A stretch of 32,867 bases of DNA from Candidatus Nomurabacteria bacterium RIFCSPHIGHO2_02_40_30 (GTDB lineage Bacteria > Patescibacteriota > Minisyncoccia > Phycocordibacterales > UBA9973): NCBI GenBank assembly GCA_001785445.1, contig MFTV01000015.1:1-32867 (forward strand), in the 5' to 3' direction. Below, in pieces: positions 24,004-32,122 of the stretch; position 1 is the first letter of the stretch; each line of letters starts with the position of its first letter. The position numbers were made by a program, and so were the translations under genes. The notes beneath the pieces were generated by a model. The model was given only the letters and a program-made list of their open reading frames with translations, had not been told where the DNA came from and ran no database searches.

Positions 24004-27000
24004 ATGAGTAATATATTAAATTTAAAAGGGGTAAAGTTTTTTGCCATCGTTGTGTTGGCAATGGCTGTCCTCGCAACATTCGGAATGGTTGCTGTGCAAA
24101 CAGCAAGCGCTGACTGTTCGATCACTATGACTCTCCGAGTAGGTTCCACAGGCGATGAAGTTAAATGTCTTCAAGCGATTGTTGGAGCTACGGCAGACGG
24201 TAAATTCGGTCCTCTAACTAAAGCTGCAGTTATGGCTTGGCAGTCAGGTCATTCTCTAGTAGCTGATGGAGTAGTAGGTCCTCTGACACGCGCTGCTTTG
24301 GTAAGTGGCGGTTCAATGAGTACCACACTTCCAGCAGGTTGTACATCAACCGCAGGATATAGTCCTACCACAGGAACATCGTGTTCTACTGTTGTAGTTA
24401 CTCCTCCAGCCGCAGGCTGTGAAGGAGGAAATCTATTCAATAGCAATACCGGTGCTTCATGTACTGGCGCTGTAGTAGTTGCTTCTGGTCCTGTATCAGT
24501 AAGCTTAGCTTCTAACAATCCAGCTTCTTCTACTATTGTCGCTACTCAAGCTACTGCTGACCTCGCCCACTTTACTTTCTCTGGCGTTGGCACAGTGACT
24601 GGCGTTGTATTGCAACGTATCGGTGTTTCGGCTGACTCCACTCCTTCCAATGTCTACCTCTTCGATGGGGCAACACGTATGACGGATGCAGCTTCAGTTT
24701 CCAACAACGGTAAAGTTACCTTTAGCGTTCCATCTGGCATCTTCACAGTTAATGGTTCAAAGACTATTGCTATAAAATCTGACATCGCCACGGGTACTTC
24801 TGGTCAGACATTAGGTTTCACTCTTGCCTCATTCACTACAGCGGCTGGTACTTCTAGTGTCAATCTTTCAGGCAACATTCATACTATCGCTTCTGCTACC
24901 CTGGCAGCTGTTTCAGCCGGTACTGTTACTCCTTCCGGAGCAACTATTACCCCTGCGGCAAATGTCACAGTTTGGCAGTCAACTCTTAACGTTTCTCAAC
25001 GAGATGTTTGGATGAAAAGAATTGCATTGCGTAACGTAGGTTCCGCTCCAGCAGCTTCTTTCCAGAATTTCAAACTCTTTGTCAATGGCATCCAAGTTGC
25101 GACAGCTCTAGGGCTTGACGTAAACGGTTATGTGACTTTTGACCTCATGGCAGCTCCAGTATTACTCACATCAGGTTCACGCGTTGTTCGCGTAGACACC
25201 GATGTTATCTCTGGCGCTTCCCGAACGGTTCAATTCTCACTTCGCAACGCAGCTGATGTCGACTTTGTTGACTCCAGTTTCAACGTAAACATTGCGCCTA
25301 CTTCTGCTCCTTGGACGCCTACTACGGCTAGCACGATTAGCGGAAGCTCCGGTGGTACGCTTACAATCGAGAAAGACACAACTTCACCTTCAACCAACGT
25401 AACTTTGGCTGGTAGCGACATTAACATTGCAACCTTTAGAGTAACTGCTTATGGTGAAGCTATCAAAATTGAGACATTATCAGGAGGCTTCACATTTACA
25501 GATGGTGGCACAGCTAACGCTGCCGCTACTCTCCGAAATGGTCGTCTGCTAATAAGTTCAGACAGCGGTACTAATTATGTACAGTATGGTTCCACAGCAA
25601 CCCTGGTTGCCGCAGGAACTTCATTCACACTTAATTACACCGTAGTTCCGGGAACTCCAGTTTTGGTTCAATTGCATGCTGATATCTTCGATAACGACGG
25701 TACAGGGACTCTGGACACTAGCGATACTCTTCTTGGTAGGATTATTGCCGGTTCTTCAAATGCCCAGCGCGTAGACTCTCTTGGTTCATTTAGTACTGCC
25801 GCAGCGAGCGCAAATACACTTACTATTGCCTCAGCTTCTATAACACTTACTAAGAATGGCACTTACGCTAACCAGACCACAAGCCTTCCTGCAACTAACT
25901 TCAGAATCGGTTCATGGAATCTTGCTGGCTCTTCTGTTGAAGACGTACTCTTGACTACTCTCTCATTTGATATTAATGATGGAGTCGCAGGTACTGAATT
26001 CGACGAAGGCGATATTAGGAATATGTATGTGGTTATGAAGAATGCATCTGGCACTATCGTTGCTCAGCCTGCTCCTATTGACACTCTTGGCACTGGCGCA
26101 GACCAAAACTTCTCTATCAACTACACCTTGCTTAAGAATCAAAATGTAACTTTTGACCTTTACGCAAATCTTACAGATGATGGACTTGATATGGTGGCTG
26201 GTGTTTCTGGCGGTTCTGATAATGTCGATGACGATGACGGATTCGCGACTGTCTTCCAAGTTTCAGGTACTTCACTAGTATCTGGTCAGACAGTTACCGG
26301 TGGTAACGGCACAGCAACTGTTGCTGGCCAGACGATTTCTGAAGCTGCAGCTACTATTACTGCAACTAAGAATTCTTCATCTCCGGTAGCAGGTATTGTT
26401 TACGACAATCAGACTATTACTTCTCTAGATGCTAAATTCGCTGCAGTTACAGCCGCTTTTGACATCACAGACATTACCCTCACACTTCCTGCCGCAGGCG
26501 CGACAGTTGTGCAGAATGTAATGCTCTACGAAGGTGGTACGCTTATCGCTACAGCTCCAGGTGGTGCTGAAACAGTAACCTTCTCTGGTCTTACTTGGAA
26601 TGTTCCAGCTACGGGTTCTGGCTACAAAGTTCTTTCTGTTAAACTACAGCTTGGCACTATCGGTGTCGGCGGTGGTACAACTGGCGCTTCTATCCTTACT
26701 ACGCTCACAGCCTTTACCGCAGTTAATAAATCAACTGGTGTATCAGCTGCTGGCACAGTAACTGCCGCTACAAGTAGCGCTTTGAACGCCTTTGCTGCTA
26801 TCCCTGTGATTACTCAAGTAACTCTCGCAAGCAACTCTCTCCTTAACACATCTGCTCGTCCACTTCTAAGATTTAAAGTGGATGCCACTGGTGGAGATAT
26901 TGCTTGGGGGTTCCTTACTTTCAAAGTAACTAAGGATGCCGCAACTACTGTCGGTACAGACGCTACGACTGGTATCACTCTTTGGGATGTAACTGCTGGT

Positions 27001-27366
27001 GGTAATACTTCTGTTGTAGGTGTATTTACTAACGCTGCTACCGTATATGGAGCTGGCGCTGGTCCTGCTGACATTGGATTTGTTCCAACAGCTGAACAGA
27101 CAATATCAGGTTCAAAGACTTATGAATTGCGTGGTAACATTGCCGCCGCGGACGCTTCAGGAGACTTCGTAACTGTAACTCTTGATAACGATAGCGCAGC
27201 AATTGTTGCCTCTGACCAGCTTACTGATATTGATGCTGATACTGATGCCCCAATCATTTGGTCTGATATATCAGCTTCTAGTCATGCGACTACAACTAAT
27301 GACTGGACAAGTGATTTCGGTGTCAAGAATCTTCCAGTTGCAGATAGCTTGAACTGGCCTGCATAA
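24004..27366 (+). CDS. Large secreted S-layer-like protein with a peptidoglycan-binding domain
   Basis: A 1120-residue exported protein. Signal peptide residues 1-36 end at TASA. Residues about 40-100 form a PG_binding_1-type domain (LRVGSTGDEVKCLQAIVG, DGKFGPLTKAAVMAWQ, DGVVGPLTRAAL). A Cys/Pro/Thr-rich spacer (about 105-160) follows, then about 950 residues of Thr/Ser/Ala-rich beta-sandwich repeats such as VSVSLASNNPASSTIVATQATADLAHFTFSG. This architecture fits the proposed surface-layer proteins of Parcubacteria: wall anchoring through the N-terminal module and a lattice built from the repeats. Base composition is richer in G+C than its neighbours. It is followed by a strong terminator, so it is probably transcribed alone. 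Confidence 0.85.
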   Translation: MSNILNLKGVKFFAIVVLAMAVLATFGMVAVQTASADCSITMTLRVGSTGDEVKCLQAIVGATADGKFGPLTKAAVMAWQSGHSLVADGVVGPLTRAALVSGGSMSTTLPAGCTSTAGYSPTTGTSCSTVVVTPPAAGCEGGNLFNSNTGASCTGAVVVASGPVSVSLASNNPASSTIVATQATADLAHFTFSGVGTVTGVVLQRIGVSADSTPSNVYLFDGATRMTDAASVSNNGKVTFSVPSGIFTVNGSKTIAIKSDIATGTSGQTLGFTLASFTTAAGTSSVNLSGNIHTIASATLAAVSAGTVTPSGATITPAANVTVWQSTLNVSQRDVWMKRIALRNVGSAPAASFQNFKLFVNGIQVATALGLDVNGYVTFDLMAAPVLLTSGSRVVRVDTDVISGASRTVQFSLRNAADVDFVDSSFNVNIAPTSAPWTPTTASTISGSSGGTLTIEKDTTSPSTNVTLAGSDINIATFRVTAYGEAIKIETLSGGFTFTDGGTANAAATLRNGRLLISSDSGTNYVQYGSTATLVAAGTSFTLNYTVVPGTPVLVQLHADIFDNDGTGTLDTSDTLLGRIIAGSSNAQRVDSLGSFSTAAASANTLTIASASITLTKNGTYANQTTSLPATNFRIGSWNLAGSSVEDVLLTTLSFDINDGVAGTEFDEGDIRNMYVVMKNASGTIVAQPAPIDTLGTGADQNFSINYTLLKNQNVTFDLYANLTDDGLDMVAGVSGGSDNVDDDDGFATVFQVSGTSLVSGQTVTGGNGTATVAGQTISEAAATITATKNSSSPVAGIVYDNQTITSLDAKFAAVTAAFDITDITLTLPAAGATVVQNVMLYEGGTLIATAPGGAETVTFSGLTWNVPATGSGYKVLSVKLQLGTIGVGGGTTGASILTTLTAFTAVNKSTGVSAAGTVTAATSSALNAFAAIPVITQVTLASNSLLNTSARPLLRFKVDATGGDIAWGFLTFKVTKDAATTVGTDATTGITLWDVTAGGNTSVVGVFTNAATVYGAGAGPADIGFVPTAEQTISGSKTYELRGNIAAADASGDFVTVTLDNDSAAIVASDQLTDIDADTDAPIIWSDISASSHATTTNDWTSDFGVKNLPVADSLNWPA

Positions 27367-27409
27367 GTAATTAGTTAAATAAGTTTATATAGTCGATTAT
27401 CTAAACTTC

Positions 27410-27438
27410 AAAAAACCACCCTTCGGGGTGGTTTTTTT
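27410..27438 (+). terminator. Strong intrinsic terminator
   Basis: AAAAAACCACCC, a TTCG tetraloop and GGGTGGTTTTTT form 12 perfect base pairs, ending in seven T. It closes the S-layer-like gene. Confidence 0.9.
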
Positions 27439-27451
27439 GTTGCTTCGGGAA

Positions 27452-27487
27452 AAGGTCTTGCCTTAAGGGAGTCCAAGGCAAGACCTT
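27452..27487. repeat. Dispersed palindrome, family R3 copy 2
   Basis: Arms AAGGTCTTGCCTT (27452-27464) and AAGGCAAGACCTT (27475-27487) with a 10-base spacer. This is the same design and spacer length as the copy translated inside ileS; the single change per arm is compensated. Confidence 0.75.
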
Positions 27488-27504
27488 GAGGAGAAAATAA
27501 TTTG

Positions 27505-27513
27505 TGATATACT
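27505..27513 (+). promoter_or_regulatory. Extended -10 promoter of hicBA, leaderless start
   Basis: TGATATACT ends seven bases before the ATG at 27521. Confidence 0.6.
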
Positions 27514-27520
27514 TCAAAGT

Positions 27521-27769
27521 ATGACTAAGTCTTATACATATCGTACAATTATAGAGCCAGACGGAAAGTTTTTTCATGGCTATGTGCCGGCTTTGTCGGG
27601 CTGTCATACCTTCGGTAAGACCATAGCCGAAACTAAGAGACATTTAAAGGATGCAATTGAGGTGTACATAGAGTCTCTCATACAAGAAAAGAAAATTATA
27701 CCAAGTGATGCGAGTTTTGAATCTTTTGAGACTGTTTCTTTTCCATATCCTCATAAAGTGTATGCCTAA
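27521..27769 (+). CDS. hicB: HicB-type antitoxin
   Basis: An 82-residue protein with the degenerate RNase H-like HicB fold: YRTIIEPDGKFFHGYVPALSGCHTFGKTIAETKRHLKDAIEVYIESL. HicB binds and blocks the HicA RNase. It stops near residue 82 and lacks the C-terminal HTH or ribbon-helix-helix domain that longer HicB proteins use to bind their own promoter, so autoregulation may be weak or done by other means. It precedes and overlaps hicA by eight bases. Order antitoxin-toxin. Own leaderless promoter. Confidence 0.85.
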   Translation: MTKSYTYRTIIEPDGKFFHGYVPALSGCHTFGKTIAETKRHLKDAIEVYIESLIQEKKIIPSDASFESFETVSFPYPHKVYA

Positions 27770-27989
27770 ATTGCCGGTTGTTCGTGCAAAAAATCTTATC
27801 AAGGCGCTTGAAAAAATTGGTTTTTATAGAGTACGTCAAAGTGGGAGTCATCTTTTTCTTACACATAAAGATGGTAGATGCACGACTATTCCAATACACA
27901 CTAATCACGATATTCCAAACGGAACATTTCGAGAAATTCTAAATGATTTAAAGATTTCAAAAGATGAAATTATAAATATTTTAAAATAG
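27762..27989 (+). CDS. hicA: HicA-type mRNA interferase toxin
   Basis: A 75-residue protein with the double-stranded-RNA-binding-like HicA fold: LPVVRAKNLIKALEKIGFYRVRQSGSHLFLTH, then TTIPIHTNHDIPNGTFREILNDL. The catalytic histidine is in GSH (H30). HicA cleaves mRNA and is neutralised by HicB. The ATG at 27762 overlaps the hicB stop; an upstream in-frame ATG at 27705 would add 19 residues inside hicB and is rejected. The pair forms a complete type II toxin-antitoxin module. Confidence 0.88.
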   Translation: MPKLPVVRAKNLIKALEKIGFYRVRQSGSHLFLTHKDGRCTTIPIHTNHDIPNGTFREILNDLKISKDEIINILK

Positions 27990-27994
27990 ATAAT

Positions 27995-28684
27995 ATGACT
28001 CAAGAACAAAAAAATCTAGCTATAATAATTATAGTTGCCGGTCTAGTGATAGGCGGTATTTTGTATTTCAAAAATAAAGAAAAAGTAAATGAAGACACCA
28101 TAGAATCCCCCGCAATACTAAGTACAGAAGAAGAGGGGCAGTCTTGGGACATGGCAGAAGAAATATCTGGGCAAAACCCGGCAGCCGTAGGATCAGCCGA
28201 TAGTTTAAATAACGACAGATTTAATGCTTCCATGAAAAACGCCCATATCGCTTTTGGAAAAAGAGAATACAAACAAGCCAAAAGTTATTACAATCTGGCT
28301 CTGAAATATAAAAACGAAGATACCGCGCACTACGGCCTCTTTATGGTTTACTCTGTGCAAGGGAACTGGGTCAGAGCGCAGGAAGCTCTTGATGCGGCTA
28401 TAAAAATCAATCCTCATTTTGCTGACTACTGGAGGTCTAAGATTAGCTTAATGGATGAGAGGACTAATGCGAGCTATGAAGACTTGAAAAAGGTTTACAG
28501 CGAAGGACTTTTAAAAGTGGACCCCGGCACCAAGATAAATCTAATTACCTTTTTTGCCGGCGTAGCCGAAAGTAATGGGAGAGGTGACCAAGCCATGATT
28601 ATCTGGGAGTATGCGCAAAAAGTCTTTCCGGACAATAAATTTATTTATCAGGACGAGATAGACCGGTTGCGGGGCAAAATATAG
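27995..28684 (+). CDS. Membrane-anchored TPR-like protein
   Basis: A 229-residue protein with an N-terminal membrane helix (about residues 8-25), an acidic linker (about 30-70) and TPR-like helical repeats: MKNAHIAFGKREYKQAKSYY, AHYGLFMVYSVQGNWVRAQEALDAAIKINPHF and AESNGRGDQAMIIWEYAQKVFPDN. TPR proteins act as protein-binding scaffolds; here the scaffold would face outward. It starts five bases after hicA but is probably unrelated in function. No partner can be assigned. Confidence 0.65.
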   Translation: MTQEQKNLAIIIIVAGLVIGGILYFKNKEKVNEDTIESPAILSTEEEGQSWDMAEEISGQNPAAVGSADSLNNDRFNASMKNAHIAFGKREYKQAKSYYNLALKYKNEDTAHYGLFMVYSVQGNWVRAQEALDAAIKINPHFADYWRSKISLMDERTNASYEDLKKVYSEGLLKVDPGTKINLITFFAGVAESNGRGDQAMIIWEYAQKVFPDNKFIYQDEIDRLRGKI

Positions 28685-28686
28685 TT

Positions 28687-28695
28687 TGATATACT
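28687..28695 (+). promoter_or_regulatory. Extended -10 promoter, leaderless start
   Basis: TGATATACT, the same word as before hicB, ends seven bases before the ATG at 28703. Confidence 0.55.
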
Positions 28696-28702
28696 ACAAA
28701 TT

Positions 28703-28924
28703 ATGCATGTTAAAAAAGGTGGCAAAAATGGAAATATGACAGTAGATAAATTAGCTATTATGATGAATAATAGCTTTGAGAGACTTGAAGAAAAAATGGC
28801 GACTAAAGATGATATCAAAGATATTCGCCACGATATACTGAATCTAGGCGATAGATTTGTGTCATATCATATGTTTGATAAACTTGCATCTCGGGTTCAT
28901 GTACTTGAGAAAAAGCAAAAATAA
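28703..28924 (+). CDS. Small hypothetical coiled-coil protein
   Basis: A 73-residue, Lys- and Met-rich protein: MTVDKLAIMMNNSFERLEEKMATKDDIKDIRHDILNL, then a second helix ending HVLEKKQK. The helical heptad pattern suggests dimerisation. No signal peptide or membrane helix. The ATG at 28703 is favoured by the promoter spacing; a later ATG at 28736 would start at the conserved-looking helix. Function unknown. Confidence 0.5.
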   Translation: MHVKKGGKNGNMTVDKLAIMMNNSFERLEEKMATKDDIKDIRHDILNLGDRFVSYHMFDKLASRVHVLEKKQK

Positions 28925-28954
28925 GTCTTATTATAAATATAATTAGTTAAAAAA

Positions 28955-29311
28955 ATGTCTAAAAATAATATTGTATTGGTAGTTGTCGTAGTTTTGGTTA
29001 TAGTCGGAGTGGCTTTTTGGGGCAACAAAATGAAAGGGGATAACGGCTATTCCGTCGTCTACCTTCAGACTGGGGAAGTATATGTCGGCAAATTAGCAAC
29101 CTTTCCTGATTTACAGCTGACAGAGGGCTATATATTGCAAATTGCCAAGGATGCTAAAGATGAAACAAAGACGACTTTTCAGCTTCAGCCTATAACTGAC
29201 GCTCTTTGGTCGCCGAAAGTTTTACATCTTGTAAAGGACAACGTTGTCTTTTATGGTCCACTCATGTCCAATAGCAAAATTGCTGAAACTCTAGCCGCGC
29301 AGAAAAAGTAA
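28955..29311 (+). CDS. Small membrane-anchored protein, unknown function
   Basis: A 118-residue protein with an N-terminal anchor (residues 5-22, VLVVVVVLVIVGVAFWG) and a beta-rich outside part: YSVVYLQTGEVYVGKLATFPDLQLTEGYILQI and KVLHLVKDNVVFYGPLM. It resembles short proteins common in CPR genomes but no named domain is recognised. It starts 30 bases after the preceding gene and ends at a strong terminator. Confidence 0.6.
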   Translation: MSKNNIVLVVVVVLVIVGVAFWGNKMKGDNGYSVVYLQTGEVYVGKLATFPDLQLTEGYILQIAKDAKDETKTTFQLQPITDALWSPKVLHLVKDNVVFYGPLMSNSKIAETLAAQKK

Positions 29312-29325
29312 AAAAATAGTTAAAA

Positions 29326-29364
29326 GAAAAAATGTGGATTAACGAAAGTTATCCACATTTTTTC
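29326..29364 (+). terminator. Strong intrinsic terminator
   Basis: GAAAAAATGTGGAT and ATCCACATTTTTTC form 14 perfect pairs. AAC/GTT pairs close a GAAA tetraloop across one bulged T. A T-rich run follows. Confidence 0.85.
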
Positions 29365-29599
29365 TTTTTTTCTACTTGCTTGTGTTGTACAATTATAGAC
29401 GCAAGAAAGTGTCGAATACTTTTTTGTTATCTTGAATTATTTTTAAATGCATTAAAAAGTAATTGAGGAAAAATATTATTAGTGTTATTTTTTCAACAAG
29501 TGAGGAGCATGTGAAAACTTGTTTTCATAATGTCCGAGCGAAGTTGAAATATGGAATTAATATTCCATCTTATTAATTAATAGGTTTATTATTAGAATT
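29365..29599. other. Leader region of the repeat-protein gene
   Basis: About 235 bases without a gene. TACAAT at 29388-29393 is a possible -10. Hairpins AACAAGT/ACTTGTT (29495-29523, with GAGGAG in the loop) and ATGGAAT/ATTCCAT (29551-29568) lie before the ATG at 29600. The leader would be about 200 bases. Confidence 0.45.
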
Positions 29600-31981
29600 A
29601 TGAAAAAATTATTTAAAGGTTTAGGTATGGGTCTTGCTAGCTCTGCTCTTATTATGGGGCTCGGAGCAGCGCAAGCGCTCGCAACGACAACTCTCGGCGT
29701 AGGTGTCATCACTGAAACTGGCGGGTTGGTCATCACTGGCGCAGTCGGTTCGGCAATGACTTTTGCTACTACTGCTACTACGGGGGACATTACTATCGGT
29801 GGCACTGGGCAGACTTCTGGTACTACTCTAATTTACGGTGGTACTGATACTGGCACTGGCACAGCCGCAGGTCTTTCTTTGACCCCAGGCACAGCCGGTA
29901 CTCTTGTACTCGGTGCAGCTGCAGGCACGGGAGCAGTTTCTCTTGGTACATCTAGTGCTGACCAGACAGTAAATGTTGCTGGTGGCGCTGCGGTTAAAAC
30001 AATTAACATTGGGACAGGTAACACTTCCGGTGTTATCACTGTCGGCGCTACTGGTCAGACAGGGAACGTAGTTATCTATGGTCCTCTGACAACTGGTTCA
30101 GGCGCAATTTTCAACAACTCAACAACAGCCAACCTCGCTATGGGTGGCGCGCTCACAACTGGTAACTTAGTTCTCGGTGGTACTGGCATGCTCGCTGGTG
30201 TTACAACTATCTACGGAGGTACTGCTACTGGCGTAGGCACAGCCGCAGGCCTATCTTTGACTCCAGGCACAGCCGGTACATTAGTACTGGGAGCTGCTGC
30301 TGGCACAGGTCAAATAAGTCTTGGTACATCTACGGGTGCACAGAGAGTTGATATCGCTGGTGGCGCTGAAGCTAAAACTGTCAACATCGCTAACGCTAAC
30401 ACTACTGGTGTTATTACTGTCGGCGCTACTGGTCAGACAGGGAACGTAGTTATCTATGGTGGCAATACGGGCGGTGCAAACCAAATATTCAACAATACTA
30501 CAACTTCAACTATCGCTCTTGGTGGAGCGCTGACAACAGGCGACCTTACCATTGGTGGTACTGGCCAGCTTGCAAGTAACACAATAATCTATGGTGGTAC
30601 TGATACAGGCGCTGGTATAGCCGCTGGTCTATCTTTGACTCCAGGCACAGCCGGTACATTAGTACTCGGCGCTGCTGCTGGAACAGGAGCTATTTCTCTT
30701 GGTACTTCATCAGCTGATCAAACGGTAAACATTGCTGGTGGCGCTGCAGTTAAGACTGTCAACATCGCTGCTGCTAACACTTCCGGTGTTATCACTATTG
30801 GTGCTACAGGTCAGACAGGGAACGTCATTATTTTTGGTGCTTTAACGACTGGCGCGAACACATTATTTAACAACACTACAACAGCTACCACGACAATTGC
30901 TTCTGCTGTTACGGAAGGAGCTATTCAAATCGGTGGTACTTCTATGACTTCTGCTGTTACTAAGATCTACGGAGGTACAGCTACTGGCGCTGGTGTGGCC
31001 GCTGGTCTTTCCCTAACTCCAGGCACAGCCGGTACATTAGTACTTGGCGCTGCTGCTGGAACAGGAGCAGTTTCTCTTGGTACATCTTCAGCTGATCAAA
31101 CAGTGAATGTTGCTCAAGGTACTGCAGTCAAAACTATTAACATTGGTACTGCTAACACTTCTGGTGTCACTATTATCGGTGGTACAGCTGGAACCGGAGC
31201 TATTACGCTTGGTTCAAGTACAGGTGGGCAGACAGTCAATGTTGGTACTGGAAACTCAGGCGGGGCAGATGTTCTTAATCTTGGTACTGGTACAGCGGTT
31301 ACTTCAAAGACAGTCAACGTTGCTACTGGTGCCATTTCGTTCGTGAATGTTGGTACTGGAGACTTTGTAAACACAATTAAAATCGGTGACCATGCAACTC
31401 CTGCTAACGTAATTACAATTGGTGGCGCTGCTTCAACGACCACTGTAAAAGGTACTCTTACTGTTGGTGTTGATGACACAGGTCACGACGTCACATTCTT
31501 CGGTGCTACAACTGGTAAATCATTCCTTTGGGATGAATCTGCTGACAAGATGATTGTTACTGGTACTTCTACACTTGCTGGCGATGTTGCAGTTACTGGT
31601 AGTGCAACTTTCACTAATGGTACAGCAGTACTAGGAGACACGGGCACAAATACTAGCAACTGTACAGGTGCCAACAACGTAACATTCCCTCTTGCTACTG
31701 GTAACTTCTTCTCAATTGACATGGAAGACGCAAGCGATTGTTCCATTACTTTCTCTGGTGGAGTAGCTGGCGCTATAGTTGTTATTCAATTGGAATACTC
31801 TGGTACAGACAACTTTACCTTTGCTGATACTACACCGCAAGTTGAACTTATTGAACAAGTATGCGCGGACTCAGCAGGAGCTGAACCAGATGCTAATGGA
31901 GATATCGTAACTCTCACTATAAGAATGTTAGATGCGACAAGTCCTCAGGTTCTTGCATGTACACAGACTAGTGTAGCTTAA
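29600..31981 (+). CDS. Secreted repeat protein with four 126-residue repeats
   Basis: A 793-residue exported protein. The signal peptide (residues 1-29) ends at QALA. Residues about 62-520 contain four copies of a 126-residue unit with the phrase GLSLTPGTAGTLVLGAAAGTG; the copies begin at 29870, 30248, 30626 and 31004, spaced exactly 378 bases apart. Each unit has short strands of the type TVNVAGGAAVKTINIGTG and GVITVGATGQTGNVVIYG, suggesting a beta-solenoid or fibre. A shorter-repeat zone follows, then a non-repeated C-terminal domain (about 680-793) with three cysteines. It is probably a surface fibre or coat protein. The unit resembles phage tail-fibre-like repeats, but no homology is claimed. 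Confidence 0.75.
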   Translation: MKKLFKGLGMGLASSALIMGLGAAQALATTTLGVGVITETGGLVITGAVGSAMTFATTATTGDITIGGTGQTSGTTLIYGGTDTGTGTAAGLSLTPGTAGTLVLGAAAGTGAVSLGTSSADQTVNVAGGAAVKTINIGTGNTSGVITVGATGQTGNVVIYGPLTTGSGAIFNNSTTANLAMGGALTTGNLVLGGTGMLAGVTTIYGGTATGVGTAAGLSLTPGTAGTLVLGAAAGTGQISLGTSTGAQRVDIAGGAEAKTVNIANANTTGVITVGATGQTGNVVIYGGNTGGANQIFNNTTTSTIALGGALTTGDLTIGGTGQLASNTIIYGGTDTGAGIAAGLSLTPGTAGTLVLGAAAGTGAISLGTSSADQTVNIAGGAAVKTVNIAAANTSGVITIGATGQTGNVIIFGALTTGANTLFNNTTTATTTIASAVTEGAIQIGGTSMTSAVTKIYGGTATGAGVAAGLSLTPGTAGTLVLGAAAGTGAVSLGTSSADQTVNVAQGTAVKTINIGTANTSGVTIIGGTAGTGAITLGSSTGGQTVNVGTGNSGGADVLNLGTGTAVTSKTVNVATGAISFVNVGTGDFVNTIKIGDHATPANVITIGGAASTTTVKGTLTVGVDDTGHDVTFFGATTGKSFLWDESADKMIVTGTSTLAGDVAVTGSATFTNGTAVLGDTGTNTSNCTGANNVTFPLATGNFFSIDMEDASDCSITFSGGVAGAIVVIQLEYSGTDNFTFADTTPQVELIEQVCADSAGAEPDANGDIVTLTIRMLDATSPQVLACTQTSVA
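29783..31160 (+). repeat. Tandem coding repeats, 378-bp period
   Basis: Units begin at 29783, 30161, 30539 and 30917 (G-D/N/A-I/L start of each unit). No length changes occur between copies; the fourth diverges after about 31150. The period is a multiple of three and translates to 126 residues. Confidence 0.85.
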
Positions 31982-31992
31982 TTATTTTGTTT

Positions 31993-32030
31993 CCCGCCTG
32001 CAACAGCTATGTGTAGCATTGCGGGCAGGC
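31993..32030. repeat. Dispersed palindrome, family R4 copy 2
   Basis: CCCGCCTGCAACAGCTATG and AGCATTGCGGGCAGG, nearly identical to the copy translated at the end of ftsK. Here it lies 12 bases after the stop of the repeat protein and might also slow or end transcription. Confidence 0.7.
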
Positions 32031-32062
32031 TTAAGTTAATTACATTATTAAAAATAAATATG

Positions 32063-32110
32063 CGGGATTTTTCTCGAAACTTTCTCTAGGTCGAATCCCG
32101 TATATATAAT
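32063..32110 (+). promoter_or_regulatory. Hairpin and -10 box before the last gene
   Basis: CGGGATT (32063-32069) pairs with AATCCCG (32094-32100), ending just before TATAAT (32105-32110). The ATG follows 12 bases later. Confidence 0.45.
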
Positions 32111-32122
32111 CTTAAAAACAAA

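Noticed and set aside
29783-31160. CRISPR-like regular repeats
   Set aside because: The period is 378 bases, the repeats are long and coding, and there are no short spacers.
29557-31746. Several long antisense frames opposite the 793-residue repeat protein
   Set aside because: They arise from the codon bias and periodicity of the real gene; none has a promoter or plausible N-terminus.
32085-32103. GGTCGAATCCCG resembling a tRNA T-arm
   Set aside because: No acceptor stem, anticodon arm or D-arm fits around it; the bases form a promoter-proximal hairpin instead.
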